NCBI RefSeq assembly: GCF_900110205.1
Contig: NZ_FOCV01000011.1
Coordinates: forward strand, 1 to 64,000
Origin: Rhizobium tibeticum
GTDB taxonomy: Bacteria > Pseudomonadota > Alphaproteobacteria > Rhizobiales > Rhizobiaceae
Direction: 5' to 3'
Length of the DNA: 64,000 bases
In this document: positions 16,050 to 25,343 of the stretch, one piece after another
Numbering within the stretch: the first letter of the stretch is position 1
How the letters are laid out: each line of letters starts with the position of its first letter
The notes under the pieces: model-generated
What the model saw: only the letters and a program-made list of their open reading frames with translations
The model's database searches: none
What the model was told of the DNA's origin: nothing
Made by a program: the position numbers and the translations under genes

Positions 16050-18974
16050 ATGAGCGAACTGAAGACGATTTCCATCCGCGGCGCGCGTGAGCATAATTTG
16101 AAGGGGATCGATCTCGATCTGCCGCGAAACAAACTTATCGTCATGACCGGCCTTTCTGGCTCCGGCAAATCCTCCCTTGCCTTCGACACCATTTATGCCG
16201 AGGGACAGCGGCGTTATGTCGAGAGCCTTTCGGCCTATGCGCGCCAGTTCTTGGAAATGATGCAGAAGCCCGACGTCGACCAGATCGATGGCCTGTCGCC
16301 GGCGATTTCGATCGAGCAGAAGACGACCTCGCGCAATCCGCGCTCCACGGTCGGAACGGTGACCGAGATCTACGACTACATGCGCCTGCTTTTTGCGCGC
16401 GTCGGCGTGCCTTACTCGCCGGCGACGGGGCTGCCGATCGAGAGCCAGACTGTCAGCCAGATGGTCGACCGCGTCCTCGATTTCGAAGAAGGCACCCGCC
16501 TCTATATCCTCGCGCCGATCGTGCGCGGGCGTAAGGGCGAGTATAAGAAAGAGTTGGCAGACCTCATGAAAAAGGGCTTCCAGCGCGTCAAGGTCGACGG
16601 CCAGTTCTACGAGATCGCGGATGTGCCGGCGCTCGACAAGAAGTACAAGCACGACATCGACGTCGTGGTCGACCGCATCGTCGTGCGGCCGGATATGGCA
16701 TCGCGGCTTGCCGACAGCCTCGAGACCTCGCTCAAGCTTGCCGACGGCCTGGCTGTTGCGGAATTCGCCGACAAGCCGCTGCCGCCGGAAGAAACGGCTG
16801 CCGGCGGCTCCGCCAACAAGTCGCTCAACGAAACGCATGAGCGCGTCCTCTTCTCGGAGAAGTTCGCCTGCCCGGTGTCGGGCTTCACCATTCCCGAAAT
16901 CGAGCCCCGGCTCTTTTCATTCAACAATCCTGCCGGCGCCTGCCCGACCTGTGACGGTCTTGGCGCACAGCAGAAGATCGACGCCAACCTGATCGTGCCA
17001 GAGCCCGAGCGCACGCTGCGCGATGGCGCCGTCGCGCCCTGGGCCAAGTCGACCTCGCCTTACTACAACCAGACGCTCGAGGCTCTCGGCAAGCATTACG
17101 GCTTCAAGCTCGGCGCCCGTTGGAGCGATCTGTCGGAACGAGCCAAGGACGTCATTCTGAACGGCACAGACGAGAAGATCGAATTTCACTATGCCGATGG
17201 TGCGCGGTCGTACACGACGCACAAGAGTTTCGAGGGCATCATCACCAATCTCGAGCGCCGCTGGAAAGCGACGGACTCCGCCTGGGCGCGCGAGGAGATC
17301 GAGCGTTATATGTCGGCAGCCCCCTGCCCGTCTTGCGGCGGTTTCCGCCTGAAGCCGGAGGCACTGTCCGTCAAGATCAACACGCTGCATATCGGCCAGG
17401 TGACCGACATGTCGATCCGCGTCGCTCGTGACTGGTTCGAGGTCTTGCCGCAGTCGCTTAGCGCCAAGCAGAATGAAATTGCTGTTCGCATTCTCAAGGA
17501 GATCCGCGACCGTCTACGCTTCCTCAATGATGTCGGCCTAGACTACCTGAGCCTGTCGCGAAACTCCGGCACTCTGTCGGGTGGCGAAAGCCAGCGTATC
17601 CGGTTGGCGTCGCAGATCGGTTCCGGGTTGACCGGTGTATTGTATGTCCTCGACGAACCGTCGATCGGTCTCCACCAGCGCGACAATGCCCGCCTGCTCG
17701 ACACCCTGAAGCACCTTCGCGATATCGGCAATACCGTGATCGTGGTCGAGCATGACGAGGATGCGATCCTGACGGCTGATGACGTCGTTGACATCGGCCC
17801 GGCGGCCGGCATCCACGGCGGTCAGGTGATCGCCCACGGAACGCCGCAGGAGATAATGGCAAACCCGAAGTCACTGACCGGTAAGTACCTTTCCGGCGAG
17901 CTTGGCGTGCCGGTTCCAGACGAACGCCGCAAGCCGAAGAAGGGCAAAGAGATCAAGGTAGTCGGTGCCCGCGGCAACAATCTGAAGAATGTCACTGCCT
18001 CCATCCCGCTCGGCGTCTTTACCGCAGTCACCGGCGTGTCGGGGGGCGGAAAATCTACGTTTTTGGTCGAGACTCTCTACAAGTCGGCTGCCCGCCGCGT
18101 CATGGGTGCGCGCGAGATCCCGGCCGATCATGATCGCATCGACGGTTTCGAGCATATCGACAAGGTCATCGATATCGATCAATCGCCGATCGGCCGCACG
18201 CCGCGTTCCAACCCGGCGACCTATACGGGCGCGTTCACACCGATCCGTGACTGGTTTGCCGGTCTGCCGGAAGCGAAGGCGCGTGGCTATCAGCCCGGGC
18301 GCTTCTCGTTCAACGTCAAGGGTGGGCGCTGCGAAGCCTGCCAGGGCGACGGTGTCATCAAGATCGAGATGCATTTTCTGCCGGATGTCTATGTCACCTG
18401 CGATGTCTGCCATGGTAAGCGTTACAACAGGGAGACCCTTGACGTCACGTTCAAGCACAAGTCCATTGCCGACGTGCTCGACATGACCGTCGAGGAAGGC
18501 GTTGATTTCTTCGCCGCCGTGCCTGCTGTGCGGGACAAACTGCAGGCGTTGAAGGATGTCGGCCTCGGTTACATCAAGGTCGGTCAGCAGGCGAATACTC
18601 TGTCAGGCGGCGAGGCGCAGCGCGTCAAGCTCGCGAAGGAGCTGTCGAAACGGTCGACAGGACGCACGCTCTACATCCTGGACGAGCCGACAACCGGCCT
18701 GCATTTCCACGACGTTGCCAAGCTCTTGGAAATGCTGCAGGAGCTGGTCAATCAGGGTAATTCGGTGGTTGTCATCGAGCACAATCTCGAGGTTATCAAG
18801 ACCGCGGACTGGATTCTTGATTTCGGTCCGGAAGGCGGCGATGGCGGCGGTGAGATCGTTGCCGTCGGCACGCCGGAAGCGATCGTCAAGGAGAAACGGT
18901 CCTATACCGGACAGTTCCTGAAGGAGTTGCTTGAGCGGCGCCCTGCTGGAAAAACCGTAGCGGCAGCCGAGTGA
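16050..18974 (+). CDS. uvrA: Excinuclease ABC subunit A
   Basis: The 974-residue protein recognises damaged DNA and loads UvrB in nucleotide excision repair. Two ABC ATPase halves are visible: Walker [13 protein letters not shown] near residue 34 and [10 protein letters not shown] near 665, and signature motifs [15 protein letters not shown] and [17 protein letters not shown]. Zinc-binding modules are present (FACPVSGF with [19 protein letters not shown] with [12 protein letters not shown]). The ATG at 16050 gives the standard N-terminus ([20 protein letters not shown]); an open frame back to 15876 would run through the SOS box. Control by LexA is expected. Confidence 0.97.
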   Translation: MSELKTISIRGAREHNLKGIDLDLPRNKLIVMTGLSGSGKSSLAFDTIYAEGQRRYVESLSAYARQFLEMMQKPDVDQIDGLSPAISIEQKTTSRNPRSTVGTVTEIYDYMRLLFARVGVPYSPATGLPIESQTVSQMVDRVLDFEEGTRLYILAPIVRGRKGEYKKELADLMKKGFQRVKVDGQFYEIADVPALDKKYKHDIDVVVDRIVVRPDMASRLADSLETSLKLADGLAVAEFADKPLPPEETAAGGSANKSLNETHERVLFSEKFACPVSGFTIPEIEPRLFSFNNPAGACPTCDGLGAQQKIDANLIVPEPERTLRDGAVAPWAKSTSPYYNQTLEALGKHYGFKLGARWSDLSERAKDVILNGTDEKIEFHYADGARSYTTHKSFEGIITNLERRWKATDSAWAREEIERYMSAAPCPSCGGFRLKPEALSVKINTLHIGQVTDMSIRVARDWFEVLPQSLSAKQNEIAVRILKEIRDRLRFLNDVGLDYLSLSRNSGTLSGGESQRIRLASQIGSGLTGVLYVLDEPSIGLHQRDNARLLDTLKHLRDIGNTVIVVEHDEDAILTADDVVDIGPAAGIHGGQVIAHGTPQEIMANPKSLTGKYLSGELGVPVPDERRKPKKGKEIKVVGARGNNLKNVTASIPLGVFTAVTGVSGGGKSTFLVETLYKSAARRVMGAREIPADHDRIDGFEHIDKVIDIDQSPIGRTPRSNPATYTGAFTPIRDWFAGLPEAKARGYQPGRFSFNVKGGRCEACQGDGVIKIEMHFLPDVYVTCDVCHGKRYNRETLDVTFKHKSIADVLDMTVEEGVDFFAAVPAVRDKLQALKDVGLGYIKVGQQANTLSGGEAQRVKLAKELSKRSTGRTLYILDEPTTGLHFHDVAKLLEMLQELVNQGNSVVVIEHNLEVIKTADWILDFGPEGGDGGGEIVAVGTPEAIVKEKRSYTGQFLKELLERRPAGKTVAAAE

Positions 18975-19347
18975 TGCTGAGCGCAACTCCTTGGGCGTCC
19001 GCCGACCCCGTCGACGAGGATTGTGTGCCGCGCATCCGTCGCGGCGAAATCTGGCTGCGGGAGATGCAAGGCGAGCTCGCGGGCCTCGCCGTTATCGGCA
19101 CCCCGACCATGCGATGCTCTTCAGCATTGCTGTTGCACCAAGATTTCAGGGTGCCGGCCATGGTCTTGCAATCCTGAGACGGGTGGAGGAGACGGCGCGG
19201 GAATGGAGGCTTCCGGAAGTTCGTCTCTATACGAATGCACGGATGGAGCGAAATATTGCGCTTTATCTGGCGTTCGGTTTTCGGGAAACGGGCCGCCGCG
19301 AGCATCCGCATCGGCCAGGATGGGTGATCGTCGACATGGCAAAGCAA
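18974..19347 (+). pseudogene. GNAT acetyltransferase, single-base frameshift and shortened N-terminus
   Basis: The frame from ATG 18974, which overlaps the uvrA stop (TGATG), encodes RRGEIWLREMQGELAGLAVI and then loses homology. From about 19103 the next frame continues the family: DHAMLFSIAVAPRFQGAGHG (acetyl-CoA loop), RLYTNARMERNIALYLAFGF, then ETGRREHPH. The switch lies in a CCCC run near 19101-19104; one extra C would restore a continuous protein. About 40 N-terminal residues typical of the family are also missing. It could be a true pseudogene or carry a sequencing error in the C-run. The second frame stays open to 19479, into the next gene. Confidence 0.68.
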
Positions 19348-19381
19348 AGTCGGTGGACAGATATAGTCAGAGGAGGAAGGA

Positions 19382-20188
19382 ATGACGAAATCCGGCAACA
19401 TTCGCGTTGGCATCGGCGGCTGGACGTTCGAGGCGTGGCGGGATCATTTCTACCCCGCAGACTTGAAGCAGAAGGATGAGCTGCATTATGCAAGCCGCAA
19501 GCTGAAGGTCATTGAGATCAACGGCACTTATTACAGCTCGCAGAAGCCGGAAACCTTCGCCAAATGGGCCGCGGACGTACCGGATGGGTTCATATTTTCG
19601 CTCAAGGCCAGTCGTTTCGTGACCAATCGCCGGATATTGGCAGAAGCCGGCGAGTCGATGGAACGGTTTCTGAACCAGGGCCTGACAGAACTCGGCCCTC
19701 ACCTGGGTCCGATCCTCTGGCAATTCGCGCCGACGAAGAAGTTCGATGCTGAAGACTTCGAAGGCTTTCTCAAGTTGTTGCCTGAGAAGCAGGATGGCTT
19801 GCCTCTGAAGCATGTCGTCGAAGTGCGCCATGACTCGTTCAAGGTGCCGGAATTCGTGGCGCTGCTTGCGAAGTATGGGGTTGCGCCTGTTTGCGCCGAG
19901 CATTTCGATTACCCGATGATCGCGGATGTGACGGCCGACTTCGTCTATGCCCGCCTCCAAAAGGGCTCGGACGACGTCAGGACGTGTTATTCGCCAGGCG
20001 ATCTGAAGGCTTGGGCCAAGCGCCTCGAGAGCTGGGCGGAGGGAAAGATGCCCGACGATCTGCCCTTGATCGACGGCAGCCGCAAGGTAGCAACCGTGCC
20101 GCGCGACGTCTTTGCCTTCATGATCCACGAAGGCAAGATCAATGCGCCCTTCGGTGCTATGGCATTACAGGAAGAGATGGCACGATAG
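19382..20188 (+). CDS. DUF72 family TIM-barrel protein
   Basis: The 268-residue protein matches the DUF72 (YecE-like) family from end to end: VGIGGWTFEAWRDHFYP at the start, EINGTYYSSQKPETFAKWAA, FSLKASRFVTNRR, LGPILWQFAPTKKFD, VVEVRHDSF and a C-terminal YARLQKG. Structures in the family are TIM barrels with a conserved pocket, but the reaction is unknown. A good ribosome site (AGGAGGAAGG) sits directly before the ATG. It follows the broken GNAT gene in the same direction and converges with the NAD(P)HX repair gene. Confidence 0.88.
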   Translation: MTKSGNIRVGIGGWTFEAWRDHFYPADLKQKDELHYASRKLKVIEINGTYYSSQKPETFAKWAADVPDGFIFSLKASRFVTNRRILAEAGESMERFLNQGLTELGPHLGPILWQFAPTKKFDAEDFEGFLKLLPEKQDGLPLKHVVEVRHDSFKVPEFVALLAKYGVAPVCAEHFDYPMIADVTADFVYARLQKGSDDVRTCYSPGDLKAWAKRLESWAEGKMPDDLPLIDGSRKVATVPRDVFAFMIHEGKINAPFGAMALQEEMAR

Positions 20189-20196
20189 GGTAGTTT

Positions 20197-21672
20197 TCAG
20201 AGCGGGCGGACATGCGTTGTCAATTCTTCCGCCGTCAGCCCTTTGCCCGCCCGCACGCCAGCCTCTCCATGCATGTAGACGCCGGCAGCAGCCGCTTCGA
20301 AAGCCGGAAATCCTTGGGCCAGTAGGGCTCCGATGATCCCGGCAAGGACATCCCCGGATCCGGCTGTCGCGAGCCACACCGGTGCGTTCGCGTTGATATA
20401 GGCTCTACCGTCCGGCGAGGCGATAACGGTATCTGCGCCTTTGTAGACGATTGCGGCGTTGGCCCGTGCCGCTGCCGCGCGCGCCTTTTCGACCTTCCCC
20501 ATGGCCGCGTCCGCGGCGATATCGGGAAACAGTCGGCCGAACTCTCCCTCATGTGGTGTCATGACTAACCGTGGCTTGCCGGCGAACTGCGAAAAGAGCT
20601 CATCCGGAGCATCTTTGAACGAAGTGAGCCCATCGGCGTCAAGCACCAGGTGGCGCTTGGCAAGCGCTGCCACGAACCGGCGTGCCTTGTCGCCGACGCC
20701 GAAACCAGGGCCAAGAACGAATGTCTGTAGCCGCTCGTCGCGCAGCCAATCGCGGAGTGCGACCTCGTCATCGATCGCATGCAGCATGATCGCCGTAAGG
20801 TGTGCCGCATTGGTGCCCAGTGCGTCTTCCGGCGCGGCGATTGTCACAAGCCCTGCCCCGGCCTTCAAACCCGCCATCGCCGACATCCGCGCAGCGCCGG
20901 TCTTGCTCGCTTCACCGGAGAAGACGACAAGGTGGCCACGCTTGTATTTATGTGTTTCCAGTCCGCTCGATGGCAGCACATGGCGCCATCGTTCCGGCCT
21001 GTTGTCTGCGATCTGTTGCTTCTTCTCAGCGCGGATGATGCGGGCGGGTATGCCGATATCGAATACTTCCAGTTCGCCGCAGAGCTCTCGCCCCGGCATC
21101 AACAGGTGACCGGGTTTCCGCGTCATGAAGGTCACGGTCCGATCCGCCACAAAGGCCGCTCCTCGAACGGCTCCGGTGCGACCGTCGACGCCGGATGGCA
21201 GGTCGACGGCAATCACCGGCACTAGCGCCTCCTTCACCCGTTCAATCACTTCGCAGACGTTCTGCGGCACATCGCGGGCAAGACCGGACCCGAACAGGGC
21301 GTCGATAACCACATCGCCGTTGCGCGGCTGATATGTCTCAAGGGGCTGTGCGGCCGTCGGCGCCAAACTGTCCCTTGCTCGGGCGGCATCTCCCTTGAGC
21401 CTCTCCGGTTCTCCCATCTGGAATGTTTCTACAGTAACGCCGCTCTCGGCCAGCCGACGTGCGGCAACATAGCCGTCGCCGCCGTTGTTGCCGGGTCCAC
21501 ACAGCACGGCCGCGCGAAGGGCGGCCGGAAAATCGCGCAGCAAAATGGCTGCAACCGCGGCACCTGCCCGTTCCATAAGGGAATAGCTGTCGATACCCGA
21601 CGCGGCTGCCGCCGCATCGACAGCTGTCATGTCTTCCGGGGTAAGCAGCAACTCTGAGATTCCGTCGGTCAT
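20197..21672 (-). CDS. nnr: Bifunctional NAD(P)H-hydrate epimerase / ADP-dependent dehydratase
   Basis: The 491-residue fusion repairs hydrated NADH and NADPH. The N-terminal YjeF_N domain (residues 1-215: CGPGNNGGDGYVAARRL, DALFGSGL, DLPSGVDGRTG) epimerises the R and S forms. The C-terminal ribokinase-like domain (about 235-491: HKYKRGHLVVFSGE, TPHEGEFGRLFP, VYKGADTVIASPDG, ATAGSGDVLAGIIGALLAQG) dehydrates the S form with ADP. Start ATG 21672 gives the standard N-terminus; an open frame to 21753 has only a TTG and lacks homology. It is divergent from glnB. Confidence 0.93.
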   Translation of the reverse strand: MTDGISELLLTPEDMTAVDAAAAASGIDSYSLMERAGAAVAAILLRDFPAALRAAVLCGPGNNGGDGYVAARRLAESGVTVETFQMGEPERLKGDAARARDSLAPTAAQPLETYQPRNGDVVIDALFGSGLARDVPQNVCEVIERVKEALVPVIAVDLPSGVDGRTGAVRGAAFVADRTVTFMTRKPGHLLMPGRELCGELEVFDIGIPARIIRAEKKQQIADNRPERWRHVLPSSGLETHKYKRGHLVVFSGEASKTGAARMSAMAGLKAGAGLVTIAAPEDALGTNAAHLTAIMLHAIDDEVALRDWLRDERLQTFVLGPGFGVGDKARRFVAALAKRHLVLDADGLTSFKDAPDELFSQFAGKPRLVMTPHEGEFGRLFPDIAADAAMGKVEKARAAAARANAAIVYKGADTVIASPDGRAYINANAPVWLATAGSGDVLAGIIGALLAQGFPAFEAAAAGVYMHGEAGVRAGKGLTAEELTTHVRPL

Positions 21673-21937
21673 CGCCGCATTCAAACAGAAATCGCCTAAA
21701 TAACAACCGGTCGATTGATCATTGCGCAGATCAAAAAATATGCAAATGCACAAAAGAAAGGCCAGCAGCGTTCTTTGTCGGGAATTATTAGTGCGGGCAA
21801 ATATTCCGGAAATCGGCTCGAATTTGCCACAAGTACGTCGAGTTTCGAATGTTTTTATCCAAAAGAACCCGAAAATCGCTGATCTTAAGCACTTTTTCGA
21901 ACGGTTGGTGGTGTTTTTCGAAAAATCGGCTTTCCAA

Positions 21938-21955
21938 CTGGCACGATAACTGCAT
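21938..21955 (+). promoter_or_regulatory. glnB: Sigma-54 (-24/-12) promoter of glnB-glnA
   Basis: CTGGCACGATAACTGCAT has the -24 GG and -12 GC dinucleotides exactly 10 bases apart and matches the RpoN consensus TGGCACG-N4-TTGCA closely. It lies 60 bases before the glnB start. The 342-base gap between nnr and glnB otherwise holds no gene; upstream sites for NtrC are expected, but I did not find a clear one. Confidence 0.82.
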
Positions 21956-21960
21956 CATGA

Positions 21961-22353
<393 letters not shown>

Positions 22354-22410
22354 TCTTTATCGCCTTCCGGCGAACCAAAGTATCGTCATCTCAAATAAAG
22401 GAACTATTTA

Positions 22411-23820
22411 ATGGCGACCGCAAGCGAAATTCTTAAGCAAATCAAGGAAAACGACGTCAAGTTCGTCGACCTGCGCTTCACCGACCCGAAGGGCAAGCTG
22501 CAGCATGTCACGATGGACGTGGTCTGCGTCGACGAGGACATGTTCGCTGACGGCGTCATGTTCGACGGTTCCTCGATCGCTGGCTGGAAGGCTATTAACG
22601 AATCCGACATGGTACTGATGCCGGACCCGGAAACGGTTCACATGGACCCGTTCTTCGCCCAGTCCACCATGGTCATTCTCTGCGACATTCTCGATCCAGT
22701 TTCCGGCGAAGCCTACAACCGCGATCCGCGCGGCACAGCCAAGAAGGCTGAGGCTTACCTGAAGGCATCCGGCATCGGCGACACCGTCTTCGTTGGCCCG
22801 GAAGCAGAATTCTTCGTCTTCGACGACGTTCGCTACAAGGCTGATCCTTACAATACCGGATTCAAGCTCGATTCCACGGAACTGCCGTCGAACGACGACA
22901 CGGAATACGAAACCGGCAATCTCGGCCACCGTCCGCGCGTCAAGGGCGGCTACTTCCCAGTTCCGCCGATCGACAGCTGCCAGGACATGCGTTCGGAAAT
23001 GCTGACGGTTCTGTCCGAAATGGGCGTCGTCGTCGAGAAGCATCATCACGAAGTGGCGGCCGCCCAGCACGAGCTCGGCATCAAGTTCGATACGCTCGTG
23101 CGCAACGCCGACAAGATGCAGATCTACAAGTACGTCGTGCACCAGGTCGCCAACGCCTACGGCAAGACGGCCACCTTCATGCCGAAGCCGATCTTCGGCG
23201 ACAACGGCTCGGGCATGCACGTTCACCAGTCGATCTGGAAGGGCGGCAAGCCAACCTTTGCCGGCGACGAATATGCAGGTCTTTCTGAAACATGCCTCTA
23301 CTACATCGGCGGCATCATCAAGCATGCCAAGGCGATCAACGCTTTTACGAACCCGTCGACGAATTCCTACAAGCGTCTCGTCCCGGGCTATGAGGCACCG
23401 GTTCTGCTCGCCTACTCGGCTCGCAACCGCTCCGCCTCGTGCCGTATTCCATTCGGTACCAACCCGAAGGCAAAGCGCGTCGAAGTCCGCTTCCCGGACC
23501 CGATGGCGAACCCCTACCTCGCCTTCGCCGCAATGCTGATGGCTGGTCTCGACGGCATCAAGAACAAGATCCATCCCGGCAAGGCCATGGACAAGGATCT
23601 CTACGACCTGCCGCCGAAGGAACTGAAGAAGATCCCGACGGTCTGCGGCTCGCTGCGCGAAGCGCTCGAAAGCCTCGACAAGGACCGCAAGTTCCTGACG
23701 GCCGGCGGTGTCTTCGATGACGACCAGATCGACTCCTTCATCGAGTTGAAGATGGCCGAAGTGATGCGCTTCGAGATGACGCCGCATCCGGTCGAGTACG
23801 ACATGTACTACTCGGCTTGA
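22411..23820 (+). CDS. glnA: Type I glutamine synthetase
   Basis: The 469-residue subunit of the dodecameric enzyme makes glutamine from glutamate, ammonia and ATP. It has the GS signature FDGSSIAGW near residue 51, the metal-binding [11 protein letters not shown], the ATP-site segment [28 protein letters not shown] and the adenylylation site KDLYDLPP with Tyr398. The adenylylation site marks it as GSI under GlnE control. It is cotranscribed with glnB from a sigma-54 promoter, may also have its own promoter in the gap, and is followed by a hairpin terminator. Confidence 0.98.
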   Translation: MATASEILKQIKENDVKFVDLRFTDPKGKLQHVTMDVVCVDEDMFADGVMFDGSSIAGWKAINESDMVLMPDPETVHMDPFFAQSTMVILCDILDPVSGEAYNRDPRGTAKKAEAYLKASGIGDTVFVGPEAEFFVFDDVRYKADPYNTGFKLDSTELPSNDDTEYETGNLGHRPRVKGGYFPVPPIDSCQDMRSEMLTVLSEMGVVVEKHHHEVAAAQHELGIKFDTLVRNADKMQIYKYVVHQVANAYGKTATFMPKPIFGDNGSGMHVHQSIWKGGKPTFAGDEYAGLSETCLYYIGGIIKHAKAINAFTNPSTNSYKRLVPGYEAPVLLAYSARNRSASCRIPFGTNPKAKRVEVRFPDPMANPYLAFAAMLMAGLDGIKNKIHPGKAMDKDLYDLPPKELKKIPTVCGSLREALESLDKDRKFLTAGGVFDDDQIDSFIELKMAEVMRFEMTPHPVEYDMYYSA

Positions 23821-23833
23821 TGATCAAGAAAGG

Positions 23834-23858
23834 GAAGCCCCGGCTAGGCCGGGGCTTC
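23834..23858 (+). terminator. glnA: Hairpin terminator after glnA
   Basis: GAAGCCCCGGC (23834-23844) and GCCGGGGCTTC (23848-23858) form an 11-bp perfect stem with a TAG loop 13 bases after the stop. There is no T-run behind it, so termination may be partial. Confidence 0.65.
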
Positions 23859-23922
23859 GCGTACCGATGTCACGCGGCCAAGCGGCGGATGTGACACTCA
23901 TGTGACGAGATCCTGCACAAAT

Positions 23923-23951
23923 CTTGATTTGAGTAGGGCCAATCACCAAAT
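23923..23951 (+). promoter_or_regulatory. hspQ: Possible RpoH heat-shock promoter of hspQ
   Basis: CTTGAT (23923-23928) and CCAAAT (23946-23951) are 17 bases apart, close to the alphaproteobacterial sigma-32 pattern (CTTGAA, then CCATAT-like). It lies 24 bases before the hspQ ATG and so implies a very short leader. Confidence 0.45.
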
Positions 23952-23975
23952 CAGGTGATGAAAGGAAGTCGTACC

Positions 23976-24305
23976 ATGAAAGAAAGAGTAGCAAAGTTCA
24001 GTATCGGCGAAGTGGTTCGGCACAAGGTATTTCCGTTCCGTGGCGTCATATTTGACGTAGATCCGGAATTTGCGAACACGGAAGAATGGTGGAACTCCAT
24101 TCCAGCCGAAGTACGCCCCAGCAAGGACCAGCCCTTCTACCACTTGCTCGCCGAAAACGATGAAAACGAATACGTCGCCTACGTATCCGAGCAGAATCTG
24201 GTAAATGACGAAAGCGGCGTCCCGCTTCGCAACGAGCAGATCTATCAGATTTTCGATATGGCACCCTCGGGTCAGTTCAAGCCCAAGATGAACTTCACCC
24301 ATTAA
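23976..24305 (+). CDS. hspQ: Heat-shock protein HspQ
   Basis: The 109-residue protein is a YccV/HspQ homologue (AKFSIGEVVRHKVFPFRGVI, FDVDPEF, DQPFYHLLAENDENEYVAYV). In enterobacteria HspQ binds DnaA and acts as a specificity factor for Lon protease, and its gene is heat-induced; the same role is inferred here. ATG 23976 is chosen because AAAGGAAG lies 8 bases upstream and the family sequence begins there; earlier starts at 23955 and 23958 lack both. A terminator follows 20 bases after the stop. Confidence 0.9.
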   Translation: MKERVAKFSIGEVVRHKVFPFRGVIFDVDPEFANTEEWWNSIPAEVRPSKDQPFYHLLAENDENEYVAYVSEQNLVNDESGVPLRNEQIYQIFDMAPSGQFKPKMNFTH

Positions 24306-24324
24306 GGTTTGATGCCAACATGCG

Positions 24325-24350
24325 AAAGCCCCGTCCTTGGCGGGGCTTTT
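24325..24350 (+). terminator. hspQ: Intrinsic terminator of hspQ
   Basis: AAAGCCCCG (24325-24333) pairs with CGGGGCTTT (24341-24349) and is followed by a T-rich run on the plus strand. Confidence 0.8.
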
Positions 24351-24368
24351 CTTTGCTCTGCAGCAACA

Positions 24369-24395
24369 AAAAACCCGGCTCAAGGCCGGGTTTTT
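24369..24395 (-). terminator. Intrinsic terminator of the IalB-like gene
   Basis: AAAAACCCGGC and GCCGGGTTTTT form a perfect hairpin with a TCAAG loop. On the minus strand it ends in a T-run and lies about 20 bases after the stop at 24417. Confidence 0.8.
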
Positions 24396-24416
24396 GGTAT
24401 TCTTTGGCGCTCTGGC

Positions 24417-25076
24417 TTACTGAGCCTTTGCTGCCTTTTGTGCTTCCTCGAGCTTCTTGCGGGCTTCGTCAGCCTTCTTCTGCATGCTGTCCTGCAAGCT
24501 CTTCTGGCTTTCTGCCAGCTTGGAAGCGGAAACCGGTTCGCCGTCGAATGCGCCGGTGAAGCCTTCAAGCGAGATCTTGATTGGGTTCGGCGCGCGGCGG
24601 AAGTTGATCGAGGTCAGAACCAGATCGGTGCCCTTCTTCAGGCTAGCGACCATGGCGTCGGTCAGCTGGATCTGGGCGACGCAGCGATCGGGCATACACA
24701 TCAGGTAGTCGATCTTCTGGCCCTTGCCACCGTCGATCTGCAGGGAAACGCCCGGCGGGATCAGACGAGCCGGCGGCACCGAAACCTGGAGGCTCTTGTT
24801 GTTGATCTTGCCAGAGACGGTGATGAGGCCAACGCCCGTAACGAGCTGGCCGCCGCCTGCGAGAACGACGTTCTGGACGACGCAGACGTCATTGTCTTCC
24901 TGCTTGCTGCAGGTCTTGTACCAGCCGAGACGCGGGGCGCCGGCAGCAGTGGCGGGAGCGTCGGCGGAGGCCGCTGCATCCTGCGCGAAGGACGATACCG
25001 GAGCCGCTGCAGCACCGAGCATCACTGCCAGAACGGACAGGGCTGCCCGCGTTTTGTTTTCAGCCTTGAACATCAT
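24417..25076 (-). CDS. Exported invasion-associated locus B (IalB) family protein
   Basis: The 219-residue protein has a signal peptide (about residues 1-32, ending SSFAQDA) and the IalB fold: WYKTCSKQEDNDVCVVQNVV with paired cysteines, PPARLIPPGVSLQIDGGKGQ, and YLMCMPDRCVAQIQLTDAMV. The C-terminal 40 residues are a charged Lys/Glu/Ala-rich helix likely to form a coiled coil. IalB of Bartonella helps invasion of erythrocytes; the many homologues in rhizobia are periplasmic proteins of unknown role. It is divergent from the YejA-like gene and ends in a clear terminator. Confidence 0.88.
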   Translation of the reverse strand: MMFKAENKTRAALSVLAVMLGAAAAPVSSFAQDAAASADAPATAAGAPRLGWYKTCSKQEDNDVCVVQNVVLAGGGQLVTGVGLITVSGKINNKSLQVSVPPARLIPPGVSLQIDGGKGQKIDYLMCMPDRCVAQIQLTDAMVASLKKGTDLVLTSINFRRAPNPIKISLEGFTGAFDGEPVSASKLAESQKSLQDSMQKKADEARKKLEEAQKAAKAQ

Positions 25077-25343
25077 AACGAATTCCGTCTCCTGAAATCC
25101 CTTAGGGACGACAACGTGCCATCCTCACCAACGGGGTTGTTCGCACTCCACCTCTTAGAACAATGAGGCAAATGCATGACCCCTGACTTTCGGGTTTCCC
25201 TGTTACATTGCGTCGGGTCAGATATCCAGTATTTCTTTGACCTTTTCAGGGTCATCCGAAAGAATTCGGCGCCGATGGCGAACTGCGGTGGCTGCGTGAT
25301 AGTCTTGCGCCGAATCGTGCCGTTCCCGGAAAGGACCTCAACG

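Noticed and set aside
22408-23787. Minus-strand 459-codon frame opposite glnA
   Set aside because: Long antisense frames opposite glnA arise from its codon bias; the residue pattern (many His, Arg, Val) is typical of such shadows.
25137-25163. Inverted repeat TTGTTC-N15-GAACAA between the IalB-like and YejA-like genes
   Set aside because: Short arms and wide spacing; it does not match the LexA GTTC-N7-GTTC pattern and could be chance.
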